Source of the DNA: Actinomadura sp. NBRC 104425
GTDB lineage: Bacteria; Actinomycetota; Actinomycetes; Streptosporangiales; Streptosporangiaceae
DNA length: 64,000 nucleotides
Assembly (NCBI RefSeq): GCF_030269545.1
Contig: NZ_BSTN01000006.1
Location: 202,624-266,623, forward strand
Direction: 5' to 3'
The position numbers and the translations under genes are program-made. Every line of letters begins with the position of its first letter. Position 1 is the first letter of the stretch. The notes beneath the pieces are model-generated. The model did no database searches, was not told the DNA's origin, and saw only the letters and a list, made by a program, of their open reading frames with translations. Positions 1 through 11,163 of the stretch are shown piece by piece.

Positions 1-605
<605 letters not shown>

Positions 606-995
606 GTGCACGACGATGCCCCACTCGACCCGTTCGCCGGCGACCCGGAGGACCCGGCCGCCTCGCTCGGCGACCCTGGGGAGGATGTCGCTCCGCTCAG
701 CGTGGCGGAGCGCGAGGACGTGCTTGCCGATCTCGCCGACCTGGAGGTCTTCCGGGCGCTCCTGGAGCCGCTGGGGGTGCGCGGGCTGACCGTCGACTGC
801 GGCGACTGCGGCAAGCCGCACTACATCGACTGGGACCTGCTGCACGGCAACCTGCGCCACCTGCTCGACGAGGGCACCCCGCGGGTGCACGAGCCCGCGC
901 TGGCGCCCGACCCGGTCGACTACGTCTCCTGGGAGTACGCCCGGGGCTATGTCGACGGCGTCATAGACAGCGAAGAGGGCCGCGACACCGACTAG
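606..995 (+). CDS. DUF5319 family protein
   Basis: 129 aa, function unknown. The protein is acidic; the N-terminal 40 residues are Asp/Pro-rich and the core (about 35-115) carries VDCGDCGKPHYIDW with a CxxC at Cys65/Cys68, followed by WDLLHGNLRHLL and SWEYARGYVDG. This pattern, the size and the position divergent from guaB identify the actinobacterial DUF5319 family (Rv3412 position). The CxxC plus a nearby His could bind zinc or be redox active, but this is inference. GTG start chosen because GGAGGG and a TANNNT box precede it. Confidence 0.85.
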   Translation: MHDDAPLDPFAGDPEDPAASLGDPGEDVAPLSVAEREDVLADLADLEVFRALLEPLGVRGLTVDCGDCGKPHYIDWDLLHGNLRHLLDEGTPRVHEPALAPDPVDYVSWEYARGYVDGVIDSEEGRDTD

Positions 996-1011
996 CCGCG
1001 GCGGCCGCGCA

Positions 1012-1030
1012 GGACGCGCCGAGCGCGTCC
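1012..1030 (+). terminator. Hairpin after the DUF5319 gene
   Basis: GGACGCGC / GCGCGTCC, 8 bp with a 3-nt loop, 16 nt after the stop codon. It has no U-run, as is common for high-GC actinobacterial terminators. Confidence 0.55.
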
Positions 1031-1278
1031 CCTGGATCGGCGCGCCCCCATAAAACCCGGCATACCCGTCAAGTCCGGCATGCACGTCACACCCGCAATA
1101 TCCCAACTGCTCCACCGCACCGCCGCCCCTCGCGTCCCACACGGTGACGAAAAAGCGCGGCTCAGTGTCGCGGCGGAACTGCCCGACCGGCCTGGCTAGA
1201 AGCGGTACTTGTACGCCCGCTCCACGATCTCGCACGGTAGCGCAAGATCACTTAAGTTTCGTTCGCTTGTTCGATACA

Positions 1279-1380
1279 GCGATTCACCTGGCGGTGAATC
1301 GCCTACCCCTGTCCTGCTCCGCAGGGGGCCGATTCCTCCCCCGCCTGAAGGCGGGGGTCTCCTCGGAGGTCTCCGATGAC
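1279..1380. mobile_element. Possible IS200/IS605-type end remnant (no transposase gene)
   Basis: Two perfect hairpins in tandem: GCGATTCACC-tggc-GGTGAATCGC (1279-1302) and CCCCCGCC-tgaa-GGCGGGGG (1338-1357), followed by cctcggagg and a third inverted pair TCGGAG/CTCCGA (1363-1376). A GC-rich stem with a TGAA-like loop followed by CTCGGAGG resembles, from memory, the palindromic right ends / omega-RNA tails of IS200/IS605-type TnpB elements in actinobacteria. No tnpA or tnpB fragment is seen on either strand between 996 and 1415. The hairpins may simply act as bidirectional terminators for the DUF5319 and anti-sigma genes. Confidence 0.4.
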
Positions 1381-1415
1381 TGTGGGGCCGACGGGCCTGG
1401 CGAGTCGGCGGCGGT

Positions 1416-2396
1416 TCAGGGGCGGTCGCGGCGCGGGTCGTTTCGGGTGCGCCCGGTGTCCTTGTCCTGCTCGCTGGTCCGCTGGTCTAGCGCGTTCTGC
1501 CAGAGAAGGCGCGATTCGCCGCTGCGGCGGGACTGGCCGGCGGGCCTGGTGAGCCAGCGGCGAATCTCCTCAATGCGCCGCCGGAACTCGTTCTCGGCCG
1601 GCGGGGCCGGCCACTGCAGCCCGGCGGAGGGGGTGGCGCCCGGCCGGGCCGGTTGGATGAGCGTGTCGTCCGGAGCGGTCGGCGACGGCGAGGGCGATGC
1701 CGACGGGGCGGGTGACCGTACGCTCCGGTCGGCCGCGCGGTCGCGGCGCTCGGCGGGTTTCCGGGACGGCGCCGGTGACGTGGACGTGCGCGGCACGGCC
1801 CGCGCCCGTCCGGCGTTCGCGCCGGACCCTGTCGCGGGAGGCGCCGCGCGCAGCGTCTGCCGCTTGGTGTCGGCGGACGGGTCGTCCGCAGGTCTGGTGA
1901 TCTGCTCGCCGGACGGAACGTCGTGCGCCGACCGTCTGCTCAGGTCGCCGCCCGCGGCGGCCACCCCGCCCGACGCCAGCACCGCGCCCGCCACCCCGAG
2001 CGCCACGATCGTACGGCGGCCGCGGCGGCGCGGTCCGGACGGCGGCTCGGGCCCGGGACGGCGCCCGGGGCCGGGCTCGGCCACGTCGGCGACCAGCGCC
2101 CGGAGCAGGCGCACCGCCGGATCGGACTCCGCGCCCGCGGCCCGCAGCCGCTCGTCCAGCTCGGCCTCGGCGTCGCCGGGCGTCCCGGACTCGTCCCGCG
2201 GTGCACCGGGCTCAAAAGCGGAGGCGGCGGGCTCAGCGGCGGGTGCAAAGGACGCAGCGTGCCGCGCCAGCGCCTCGAAGACCGCGTCGGTGCGGCGCAC
2301 CGCACTCAGATCGCCGGTCAGGGCCCCGGAGGCGGGGGCATCGCCGCGGCGGGAGGGTTCGACCGGTTCCGGGGCGCCCGTCCTGCGCTCCGTCAA
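1416..2396 (-). CDS. Putative membrane-bound anti-sigma-D factor (RsdA-like)
   Basis: 326 aa. It lies immediately downstream of a SigD-type sigma gene with a 4-nt TTGA overlap, so the two are translationally coupled. The N-terminal part (about 35-105) contains [12 protein letters not shown] and [14 protein letters not shown], amphipathic helices of the kind that bind sigma region 4 in RsdA-like proteins; residues 129-150 form one transmembrane helix after an Arg-rich stop; the rest is a Pro/Ser/Thr-rich extracytoplasmic tail. TTG start supported by GAGGAG 8 nt upstream. By analogy with M. tuberculosis Rv3413c it would hold SigD inactive until regulated proteolysis. Sequence match to RsdA is inferred from position and architecture, not from a search. 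Confidence 0.7.
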   Translation of the reverse strand: MTERRTGAPEPVEPSRRGDAPASGALTGDLSAVRRTDAVFEALARHAASFAPAAEPAASAFEPGAPRDESGTPGDAEAELDERLRAAGAESDPAVRLLRALVADVAEPGPGRRPGPEPPSGPRRRGRRTIVALGVAGAVLASGGVAAAGGDLSRRSAHDVPSGEQITRPADDPSADTKRQTLRAAPPATGSGANAGRARAVPRTSTSPAPSRKPAERRDRAADRSVRSPAPSASPSPSPTAPDDTLIQPARPGATPSAGLQWPAPPAENEFRRRIEEIRRWLTRPAGQSRRSGESRLLWQNALDQRTSEQDKDTGRTRNDPRRDRP

Positions 2397-3097
2397 GCGA
2401 TCGACTCCTCTCTGGCCATCGCCCGAAGCCGGGCCAGGGCCCGGTGCTGCGCGACCCGTACCGCCCCAGCGGACATGCCCAGTACATTACCGGTCTCCTC
2501 CGCCGACAGACCCGCCACCACTCGCAGAAGCACCAGCTCACGCTGGTGGTCGGGGAGACGGGTGAGCAGGTCGCGGGCGCGCTGGGCCTCGATGTAGCGC
2601 ACCACCGTCTCCTCGGGGCCGGGCCGGTCGTCGGGACCGTCCGGCAGGTCCTCGGTCGGCACGGCCGCCCGGACCGCGCTGCGCATCGCGTCGGCGATCT
2701 TGTGCGCGGCGATGCCGAAGACGAACGACGCGAACGGCCGCCCCATGTCGCGGTAGCGCGGCAGCGCCGACAGCACCGCGATGCAGACCTCCTGGGCCAC
2801 GTCGTCGGCGATGTGGTACTGCCCGGACACGCGGCCCAGCCGGGCCCGGCAGTACCGGACCACCATGGGGCGCACCTGGCCGATCAGCACCTCGATCGCG
2901 CCCGGGTCGCCCTGCACGGCCAGGTTCGTCAGCTCTTTGAAGTCTCCTTCCTCGGGCCGCCCGCCCTCCGGCGACACCGCGCGCAGCTGCCGTCGGCGGC
3001 CGGTGTCGGGGGGCGCCGGCGGGGCCGGGCCTCCCGAGGGTTCGGTAGCGCGCGCGGTCGTGGTCCCGGCGTAGCATCCCTCGGTCACGTAGAGCAT
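2393..3097 (-). CDS. sigD: RNA polymerase sigma factor SigD (ECF-like, group with anti-sigma partner)
   Basis: 234 aa from ATG 3097. Region 2 is clear: [15 protein letters not shown] then [25 protein letters not shown]; region 4 follows near the C-terminus: [26 protein letters not shown] and [18 protein letters not shown], the helix-turn-helix that reads the -35 element. Directs RNA polymerase to a specific regulon; in mycobacteria SigD affects stationary-phase and ribosomal genes. Located between groEL1 and the anti-sigma gene as in M. tuberculosis, but the whiB3 gene found there is absent. The start is uncertain: an open frame extends to 3214, and GTG codons exist nearby; ATG 3097 gives a normal family length. 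Confidence 0.88.
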   Translation of the reverse strand: MLYVTEGCYAGTTTARATEPSGGPAPPAPPDTGRRRQLRAVSPEGGRPEEGDFKELTNLAVQGDPGAIEVLIGQVRPMVVRYCRARLGRVSGQYHIADDVAQEVCIAVLSALPRYRDMGRPFASFVFGIAAHKIADAMRSAVRAAVPTEDLPDGPDDRPGPEETVVRYIEAQRARDLLTRLPDHQRELVLLRVVAGLSAEETGNVLGMSAGAVRVAQHRALARLRAMAREESIA

Positions 3098-3226
3098 GAT
3101 GCCCAGCGCGCTCCGCCCTGTCTCCACCGTGCAAGACAACGGAATGGTCACAGTGCGGCCGTCCGGCGCTCTTTCGTCACGCCGCGCGCCCGTCCCGGCG
3201 CGCAAAGTGACCACAAGGCGGGCGAA

Positions 3227-3261
3227 AAGAGCCCCCGCCGGGTCGCCCGGCGGGGGCTCTT
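3227..3261 (-). terminator. Intrinsic terminator of groES-groEL1
   Basis: A 16-bp perfect stem (AAGAGCCCCCGCCGGG and its complement) with a 3-nt loop; on the - strand it is followed by a TTTT run. It lies 17 nt after the groEL1 stop codon. Confidence 0.9.
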
Positions 3262-3278
3262 GGACGCGACCGGAACGG

Positions 3279-4979
<1,701 letters not shown>

Positions 4980-4995
4980 TCACAGCTCGGACGCC

Positions 4996-5304
4996 TTACT
5001 TCTCGACGATCGCGAGGACGTCACGCGCCGAGAGCACGAGGTACTCCTCGTTGTTGTACTTGACCTCGGTGCCGCCGTACTTGCTGTAGAGCACGACGTC
5101 GCCGACCTTCACGTCGAGCGGCACCCGCTCGCCCTTGTCGTCGACGCGACCCGGGCCCACGGCCAGAACGGTGCCCTCCTGGGGCTTCTCCTTGGCGGTG
5201 TCGGGAATGACCAGGCCCGACGCGGTGGTGGTCTCGGCCTCAAGCGGCTGGACGACGATGCGGTCCTCAAGCGGCTTGAGAGCAACCTTGGTGGCGGTCG
5301 TCAC
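4996..5304 (-). CDS. groES: Co-chaperonin GroES
   Basis: 102 aa. Caps the GroEL ring. The sequence [18 protein letters not shown], a mobile loop [19 protein letters not shown] and [22 protein letters not shown] are diagnostic. The frame is open to 5496, but GTG 5304 is the real start: GGGGAGGTCAG lies 4-5 nt upstream and it gives the family length. First gene of the operon; CIRCE at 5426-5452 lies in the leader/promoter region. Confidence 0.97.
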   Translation of the reverse strand: MTTATKVALKPLEDRIVVQPLEAETTTASGLVIPDTAKEKPQEGTVLAVGPGRVDDKGERVPLDVKVGDVVLYSKYGGTEVKYNNEEYLVLSARDVLAIVEK

Positions 5305-5425
5305 GATCTGACCTCCCCTTCGGTGGTGTCCTCGGCCGGCGTGAAAGGGCCGGCCGCACATGTGGCAGAAGAGGCGACCCCGGACCGGCCTGCCGTCGCG
5401 GGTGCCAGACCGACCTCGTCGCTTA

Positions 5426-5452
5426 TTGGCACTCTCAGCTTGAGAGTGCCAG
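5426..5452 (-). promoter_or_regulatory. CIRCE operator (HrcA site) of groES-groEL1
   Basis: ttggcactc - 9 nt - gagtgccag, a near-perfect match to the TTAGCACTC-N9-GAGTGCTAA consensus. HrcA bound here represses the operon until heat shock. It starts 122 nt upstream of the groES start codon. Confidence 0.95.
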
Positions 5453-5522
5453 TCATGGAGACTATGCCGTGGCCGGGGAGGCGTCAACACGAACACGTGC
5501 GCACCCCCGGCGCCGGCACCGC

Positions 5523-5528
5523 TACCGT
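5523..5528 (+). promoter_or_regulatory. Putative -10 box, leaderless methyltransferase mRNA
   Basis: TACCGT, 7 nt, ATG at 5536. No good Shine-Dalgarno sequence precedes the gene. Confidence 0.4.
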
Positions 5529-5535
5529 CCGGGGT

Positions 5536-6768
5536 ATGGACATCGAGGCGTTCCGGGCCCTGCCGGGCCCTGCGGGCCGCGCCGTGCTCGCGGCGGCCGC
5601 AGAGGCGGACCTGAGCGAGAACGCCCTGCTCAGCACGGCTGCGCGCCTACGAGAACGCTACCCCGCCGACCTCGTCGCCGCCGCTTTGACCCAGGCCCGG
5701 CTGCGGGTGCGCGCCCGCGCCAAGTTCGGTCCGGACGCCGACCTGATGTACTTCACCCCCGACGGTCTGGAGCAGGCCACGCGCGCCCGGGTGGCCGCCC
5801 ACCGCGCGCACCGCTTCGCCGCGTACATGGACGCCTGCGGCGGGGTGGTGCTGGAGATGGGGTGCGGCATCGGGGCGGACCTCATCGCCCGGGCGCGGCT
5901 GGGGTGCCGCGGCGAGGGCGTGGAGCGGGACGCGCTGACGGCTGCGGTGGCGCGGGCGAACGTCGAGGCGCTGGGGCTGGCCGGTCTGGCGTCCGTCCGC
6001 GAGGGCGACGCCACCCGGGAGGATCCCGCCGGGTATGCGGCGGTGTTCGCCGACCCGGGGCGGCGCACCGGCCGAGGGCGCGTGTTCGACCCCCGGGCGT
6101 ACGAGCCGCCGCTCGGCACCGTCATGGATCTGGCCGCGCGTGCGCCCGCCGGGTGCGTCAAGGTGGCGCCGGGCATCCCGCACGATGCGATCCCGAACGG
6201 CGTGGAGGCCGAGTGGATCTCCGTCGGCGGGGACGTCAAGGAGGCCGCGCTGTGGCTGGGCGGGCTGGCCGGGACGGCGGGCCGCCGCGCGACGGTGATC
6301 CGGTCGGACGACCCGGACGCCCCCGCCGCGACGCTCACCCCCGAGCCCGGACTGGACAAGCCGGACGTGCGCCCGTGGGGGCGCTATCTGTACGAGCCGG
6401 ACGGCGCGGTGATCCGCGCGCACCTGGTCGCCGAGGTGGCCGCGCAGGTGGGCGGCGGTCTGGCCGACCCGCGCATCGCCTACGTCACCGCCGACGCGGC
6501 CGTGGCGACGCCGTTCGCGGCGGCCTACGAGATAGAGGACGTGCTGCCGTTCTCGGTCAAGCGGCTGCGCGGCGAGCTGCGCCGCCGCGACGTCGGCATC
6601 TTGACGATCAAGAAGCGCGGTTCGGCGGTGGACGTGGACCGGCTGCGCCGCGACCTCGGGTTCACCTCCCGGGCGCGCCGGGGCGGGAGCGAGGCGACCG
6701 TCGTGCTCACCCGCGTGGGCCGGGCTCCGGTCGCGCTGCTCGCCCGCCCGCTCCCCGCCGGAGAATAA
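5536..6768 (+). CDS. Class I SAM-dependent methyltransferase with THUMP-like domain
   Basis: 410 aa. SAM-binding motif I is [12 protein letters not shown] (107-116), followed by an acidic [15 protein letters not shown] motif II and an [16 protein letters not shown] segment in the motif IV position. The C-terminal third, including [30 protein letters not shown], matches the THUMP-like C-terminal domain that accompanies this actinobacterial family, so the substrate is probably RNA. The exact target is not known. Divergent from groES. A longer upstream frame exists, but homologous sequence begins at MDIEAFRAL. Confidence 0.82.
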   Translation: MDIEAFRALPGPAGRAVLAAAAEADLSENALLSTAARLRERYPADLVAAALTQARLRVRARAKFGPDADLMYFTPDGLEQATRARVAAHRAHRFAAYMDACGGVVLEMGCGIGADLIARARLGCRGEGVERDALTAAVARANVEALGLAGLASVREGDATREDPAGYAAVFADPGRRTGRGRVFDPRAYEPPLGTVMDLAARAPAGCVKVAPGIPHDAIPNGVEAEWISVGGDVKEAALWLGGLAGTAGRRATVIRSDDPDAPAATLTPEPGLDKPDVRPWGRYLYEPDGAVIRAHLVAEVAAQVGGGLADPRIAYVTADAAVATPFAAAYEIEDVLPFSVKRLRGELRRRDVGILTIKKRGSAVDVDRLRRDLGFTSRARRGGSEATVVLTRVGRAPVALLARPLPAGE

Positions 6769-7280
6769 ACGAAGATCTCACCTGCGACCGAAAGATCTCC
6801 CCGCCGCTTAATGTTCCCAAGCGGATTCGGGAGACGCGCCGGACACACCGAAAGCGTTGCCCACACCGCGGCATCGCGTTCGCTAAGCAATGCGCCGCTC
6901 CCGGACCGCGCGCGCCACACTGGGAACCGCAGGCGGCCGAAGAAAAGCGACCCCCGCAATTGACGGGCGAACGCGCTCCCTCGGCGCGCCTGCCCGCACC
7001 GCGTCCCCGGGCCCGGCAGACTGGGCGCCCGCAGGCGGGCTCGACCCGGCGCCGCGGCGTCGGAGGCGGCCGCCCGCCCGGCTCGCCCGTGAACCGTCGG
7101 AAATGACCTCGCCCAGGATGTTCTCCCCTGTTACCGCCTCCCGGAAAACCAAGTGCATTCCACAGAACTCGCAATGTTTCCCGTTCCCTTTATCGCGACG
7201 CCGCGCAACCACTACAGTGAGGCGTTCACGATTCAATGCCGCACGCCATTTCATCGCGTCGGCACACGAAGGAGCATCGG
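6769..7280. other. Intergenic region upstream of the coiled-coil gene
   Basis: 512 bp without a convincing gene. Two AGATCTC direct repeats (6773-6779 and 6793-6799) are spaced exactly 20 bp apart, about two helical turns, just after the methyltransferase stop. The part from 7090 to 7260 is clearly less GC-rich than the surroundings and probably holds the promoter of the 7281 gene. A divergent open frame on the - strand (7254 to 6883) was considered and rejected. Confidence 0.45.
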
Positions 7281-8897
7281 GTGGAAACGAATCACAACTT
7301 CCTGCAGACGGGGGGTCAACCGGTCTCGGATCGGATGCGGGAGTTGCTCGCCCGTGCGGCGCAGGACCACGTCTACGAACAGCGCTCACAGGGTCAGGTC
7401 CTGGACGAGATCCGCCAGCGGCTGGAGGGGATGGAATGGCTGCTGCGCGAGGTCCGGGAACGGGAGCTGAACGGGCTGACCGGGCAGCTCGACGGAGTCC
7501 GGGGGCAGGTCGAGGAGCTGGCGGGCAAGCCGCCGGAGTGGGCCGAGGGCCTGGCCGAGCACATCGAGGCGGTGGGCGAACGGGTCAAGCCGGTGGCCGA
7601 GCTGCCCGCGCTGTGGGCCGACGTGGGGGTCGTCGCCGAGAACGTCGACGAGGGGCTGACCCGGCTGCAGGCGGTGCTCGACTCCGCGCAGCACATCAAC
7701 GACGTCACCCAGCAGGCGTCGCAGCGCATGGAGGAGATGGCCAAGCGGCTGGACAAGCTGCAGGGCAGCATGGAGGCGGCCTCCGTCCGGTTCAACCGGC
7801 TGGACAAGTCCCTGGCCGAGCTGGGCCACCGGGCCGAGAAGCTGGAGCACTCGATCAGCGGGATCACCGCCCGGGTCGACCAGTCGCTCGGCGAGATGGC
7901 CGACCGGGTGGAGCAGGGGCTGGAGGCGGTCAACGGCCGGGTCGAGGGCGTCGGCGGGCGGCTGGACGGCCTGGACGGCCGGCTGGACGGGCTCGATGGC
8001 CGACTCGAGGGGCTGTCGGGCAAGCTGGACGGCCTGGACGGGCGGTTCGAGGGCATCGACGACCGGATCGGCTCGCTGGGCGAGCGGCTGGACCGGCTGC
8101 CGGCCACCCTGGAGGTCGGCGAGCTGCACCGCAAGCTGGCCGAACTGGCGCAGCGGCCGGTGATCGACCACGGCGACCGGTTCGACGCGCTGGAGAAGCA
8201 CCTCGCCGACGCGGTCCACCCGCTGATCGAGGAGCTGCGCGCCCGGCCCGACCGGGACGAGGTCAAGGCCACCATGGCGCAGATCGCCGAGACCGCCTAC
8301 ACCGACGTGGCCAAGCGCATGGACGAGTTCTCCCGCCGGTTCGAGGGCCTGCACGAGGACGTCCGCAAGCGCATCGAGGGCATCCACGAGGAGGTCACCC
8401 GCAAGGTCGACGGCGCGCTGGAGGAGTTCACCACGCAGGTGGAGATCGTCTCCCGCCGGGTCGAGTCGGTGCACGCGGACGTCACCAAGCAGGTCGAGTC
8501 GGTGCACACGGAGGTGGCCCGGCAGGTGGGCGGCGTGCACGAGGACATGAGCAAGCGGATCGAGGACGTGCACGAGGACGTGGCCAAGCAGGTCGATGTC
8601 ATCCACCAGGACGTCACCCGGCGGGTCGGCGGCCTGCAGGACGCGTTCGCCAAGCGCGTCGACGGCTGGCAGGAGGAGGTCGCCCGGCGCACCGACGCGG
8701 TGCACGCCGAGCTGGGCCGCCGGTTCGACGATGTCCAGGAGGAGGTCGGCCGCAAGGTCGATTCGGTGCACGGCGATGTCACCAAGCAGGTCCACGCGGT
8801 GCACGAGGACATGCTCAAGCGGCTGTCCACGCTGGAGGAGACGATGCTGGCGCTCGCCGAGGCGCTGCTGCGCCCCCGGCGCGAGGCCAAGGAGTAG
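7281..8897 (+). CDS. Long coiled-coil protein with heptad and 11-residue (hendecad) repeats
   Basis: 538 aa, no recognised enzymatic domain, signal peptide or membrane helix, so probably cytoplasmic and filament- or scaffold-like. Residues 220-275 are a run of 7-residue repeats (RLDGLDG, RLDGLDG, RLEGLSG, KLDGLDG, RFEGIDD). From residue 354 to about 525 there are 14 units of 11 residues plus one 7-residue insert: FEGLHEDVRKR, IEGIHEEVTRK, ... VESVHADVTKQ, VESVHTEVARQ, ... VDSVHGDVTKQ, VHAVHEDMLKR. The pattern hydrophobic-x-x-hydrophobic-H/Q-x-[DE]-[hydrophobic]-x-[KR]-[RKQ] predicts an extended, nearly straight (right-handed or untwisted) coiled coil. GTG 7281 chosen because GAAGGAG precedes it; a frame-internal ATG lies at 7236. 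Relation to polar-growth filament proteins (FilP/Scy) is only a guess. Confidence 0.85.
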   Translation: METNHNFLQTGGQPVSDRMRELLARAAQDHVYEQRSQGQVLDEIRQRLEGMEWLLREVRERELNGLTGQLDGVRGQVEELAGKPPEWAEGLAEHIEAVGERVKPVAELPALWADVGVVAENVDEGLTRLQAVLDSAQHINDVTQQASQRMEEMAKRLDKLQGSMEAASVRFNRLDKSLAELGHRAEKLEHSISGITARVDQSLGEMADRVEQGLEAVNGRVEGVGGRLDGLDGRLDGLDGRLEGLSGKLDGLDGRFEGIDDRIGSLGERLDRLPATLEVGELHRKLAELAQRPVIDHGDRFDALEKHLADAVHPLIEELRARPDRDEVKATMAQIAETAYTDVAKRMDEFSRRFEGLHEDVRKRIEGIHEEVTRKVDGALEEFTTQVEIVSRRVESVHADVTKQVESVHTEVARQVGGVHEDMSKRIEDVHEDVAKQVDVIHQDVTRRVGGLQDAFAKRVDGWQEEVARRTDAVHAELGRRFDDVQEEVGRKVDSVHGDVTKQVHAVHEDMLKRLSTLEETMLALAEALLRPRREAKE

Positions 8898-9120
8898 CCG
8901 GGGCCGCGCAGGGCCCGCGACCGGCTGTCAGGACCGGCTCGTGCGGCGGGGCGCCCACCCGCTCCCGTGCGCCCACGGCGCCCCGCCCCGGCACATGCGT
9001 TTCCTCCGGCGAATACCCTCCAAGGCCGCAAGGCGTCGCGGTGACGCCTCCCGGTGACGTGCTTTTTGTTACGTTCCGTCTTCGCAAAATCACTGCCAAC
9101 CCACGCCCGAATCGGTTTTC

Positions 9121-10110
9121 ATGGTTCCCGTGACCCAGTCTCCGGCTCCCCGGTCTCCCGTCGGCACCCCGCCTGACAGCGACACGCTGCGCTGGGTGGA
9201 GGAGTGCTTCGGCCGGGGCGCCGTGGTGAAGATGGTGCGTCCGTTGCCGGGCGGGGCCGCCCACGTCAACCACGCGCTGCTGGTCGAGAGCGGCTCCGGT
9301 GCGGCGCACCGGCTGGTGCTGCGGCGGTGGCTGCCGCACCCGCCGCCCGCGCACGCCGTCGGCGAGGGCGGTGCCGCGCGGCCCGCCGTGCCGGGCGTGG
9401 GCGCCGAGTTCTCCCCCGAACGCGAGATCGCCGCGCTGGCGCTGCTGGCGGGCTGCGAGGTCCCCACGCCGTCACTGGTGGCGGCCGACCCGGCGGGCGC
9501 CTACTGCGACGCGCCCGCGCTGATCATCGAGCGGCTGGCCGGGCATCCGCCGCGGCCGTCGCCCGGCGACCTGCCCGAGTACCTGATCCAGATGGCGGCC
9601 GCGCTGCTGTCGGTGCACGCGGTCAACGGCGCGTCCACCATGCCGCCGTACGTGCCGTACAACCGGCTCGAGGTGCGGCGGCCGCCCGCGCACGCGCAGC
9701 GTCCGGCGCTGTGGGAGCGGGCGTTCGACGTGGCGTCCGGCCCGGCGCCCGAGGCGCCGTCCAGGTTCATCCACCGCGACTACCAGCCCGACAACACCCT
9801 GTGGTCGTACGGGCGGCTGACCGGCGTGGTGGACTGGTCGGACGCCTCCTACGGCCCGATCGCCGTCGACATCGCGCACATGCGGGTGCATTTGGCGCTG
9901 CGGTACGGCACGGCCGCCGCCGACCGGTTCCTGTCGTCGTTCGACCAGGTGTCCGGCGGCTACCGGCACGACCCGTACTGGGACGTGCGCACCCTGCTCG
10001 ACCTGCTGCCCGAGGGCACCGGGCGGATCATGGACGAGGCGCACGTGCCCCTGTTCGAGGACTACCTGGCCGCCCGGCTGGCCGAGCTCGGCGTCTCCGC
10101 CACGTCCTGA
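9121..10110 (+). CDS. Phosphotransferase family protein (APH / choline kinase fold)
   Basis: 329 aa. The C-terminal lobe carries the catalytic loop FIHRDYQPDNTLW (Asp220 as catalytic base, Asn225 for Mg/ATP) and the DFG-like VVDWSDASYGP (Asp238), the signature of the aminoglycoside phosphotransferase/choline kinase family. The N-lobe has RLVLRRW, supplying ATP-binding contacts. The substrate cannot be told from sequence; many of these proteins are not resistance enzymes. ATG 9121 used; GTG two codons on is possible. No clear Shine-Dalgarno sequence. Convergent with tsaD, 15 nt away. Confidence 0.85.
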   Translation: MVPVTQSPAPRSPVGTPPDSDTLRWVEECFGRGAVVKMVRPLPGGAAHVNHALLVESGSGAAHRLVLRRWLPHPPPAHAVGEGGAARPAVPGVGAEFSPEREIAALALLAGCEVPTPSLVAADPAGAYCDAPALIIERLAGHPPRPSPGDLPEYLIQMAAALLSVHAVNGASTMPPYVPYNRLEVRRPPAHAQRPALWERAFDVASGPAPEAPSRFIHRDYQPDNTLWSYGRLTGVVDWSDASYGPIAVDIAHMRVHLALRYGTAAADRFLSSFDQVSGGYRHDPYWDVRTLLDLLPEGTGRIMDEAHVPLFEDYLAARLAELGVSATS

Positions 10111-10125
10111 CCCGGCCCCGGGCGC

Positions 10126-11163
10126 TCAGATCCGGATCGAGTCGATGGGCAGGCTGGAGTCGGCGTGCAGGCCCAGATCGGACGGCGCCACCCCGGACGA
10201 CACCATCTCGGCGCCCAGCGCGGCCACCATCGCCCCGTTGTCGGTGCACAGCTTGGGACGCGGCACCCGCAACCGCACCCCGGCGGCGTCGCAGCGCTCC
10301 TGCGCCAGGGCCCGCAGCCGCGAGTTGGCCGCCACCCCGCCGCCGATGAGCAGGTCGTGCACGCCGTGGTCGCGGCACACCTGGAGCGCCTTGCGGGTGA
10401 GGACGTCCACCACGGCCTCCTGGAACGAGGCGGCCACGTCCGCGACCGGCACGGGCTCGCCGGCTCGCTCCCTGGCCTCCACCCAGCGCGCCACGGCCGT
10501 CTTCAGGCCGGAGAACGAGAAGTCGTAGGTGCCGTCGTCGTACTTGCCGCGCGGGAACCAGATCGCGTCGCGGTCCCCCTCGCGGGCGCGCCGGTCGATG
10601 ACGGGGCCGCCGGGGAAGCCCAGGTCGAGGACGCGGGCGACCTTGTCGAACGCCTCGCCGGCCGCGTCGTCCACGGTGGCGCCCAGCGACCGGACGTCGC
10701 CGGCCACGTCCGGCACCAGCAGCAGCGACGAGTGCCCGCCCGAAACCAGCAGCGCCACGCACGGACGCGGCAGCGGCCCGTGTTCGAGCTGGTCGACGGC
10801 CACGTGCGCGGCCAGGTGGTTCACCCCGTACAGCGGCTTGCCCAGCGCCAGCGCGTACGCCTTGGCCGCGGCCACGCCCACCATCAGCGCGCCCGGCAGG
10901 CCGGGCCCGGCGGTCACGGCGAGCGCGTCGACGTCCCGCATGGCGACGCCCGCGTCGGCGAGGGCGCGTTCCACGGTCGGGGTCATCACCTCCAGGTGCG
11001 CGCGGGAGGCCACCTCGGGCACCACCCCGCCGAACCGGGCGTGCTGGTCGACGCTGGAGGCGATCGCGTCGGCCAGCAGCGTGGTGCCGCGGACGATGCC
11101 CACCCCGGTCTCGTCGCAGGACGTCTCGATGCCCAGCACCAGGGGCTCGGAGTCACGGATCAT
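10126..11163 (-). CDS. tsaD: tRNA N6-adenosine threonylcarbamoyltransferase TsaD
   Basis: 345 aa. Transfers the threonylcarbamoyl group from TC-AMP to A37 of ANN-decoding tRNAs together with TsaB and TsaE. Shows [16 protein letters not shown] at the N-terminus, [10 protein letters not shown], the metal-binding VNHLAAHV (two His), [12 protein letters not shown] and the C-terminal CTDNGAMVA. The true start is ATG 11163, which overlaps the rimI stop (ATGA) and follows GGAGGGC. Last gene of the tsaB-rimI-tsaD unit. Confidence 0.97.
   Translation of the reverse strand: MIRDSEPLVLGIETSCDETGVGIVRGTTLLADAIASSVDQHARFGGVVPEVASRAHLEVMTPTVERALADAGVAMRDVDALAVTAGPGLPGALMVGVAAAKAYALALGKPLYGVNHLAAHVAVDQLEHGPLPRPCVALLVSGGHSSLLLVPDVAGDVRSLGATVDDAAGEAFDKVARVLDLGFPGGPVIDRRAREGDRDAIWFPRGKYDDGTYDFSFSGLKTAVARWVEARERAGEPVPVADVAASFQEAVVDVLTRKALQVCRDHGVHDLLIGGGVAANSRLRALAQERCDAAGVRLRVPRPKLCTDNGAMVAALGAEMVSSGVAPSDLGLHADSSLPIDSIRI

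Larger units (their letters stand above)
996..1415. other. Intergenic region between convergent DUF5319 and anti-sigma-D genes
   Basis: 420 bp holding the terminator at 1012-1030 and the hairpin cluster at 1279-1380. The stretch 1225-1300 is more AT-rich than its surroundings (for example cttaagtttcgttcgcttg), consistent with foreign or non-coding DNA. No credible gene was found. Confidence 0.5.

Noticed and set aside
6883..7254. Open frame on the - strand beginning MKWRAALNRERL with a CEFC motif, resembling a zinc-ribbon protein
   Set aside because: Codon third positions are not GC-rich as in real genes here, no ribosome site, and the frame becomes Arg/Gly/Ala low-complexity typical of a shadow; it also covers the probable promoter of the 7281 gene.
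9121..10110. Antibiotic-resistance aminoglycoside kinase
   Set aside because: Catalytic motifs match the broad APH family only; nothing in the context supports a resistance role, so only the family is named.
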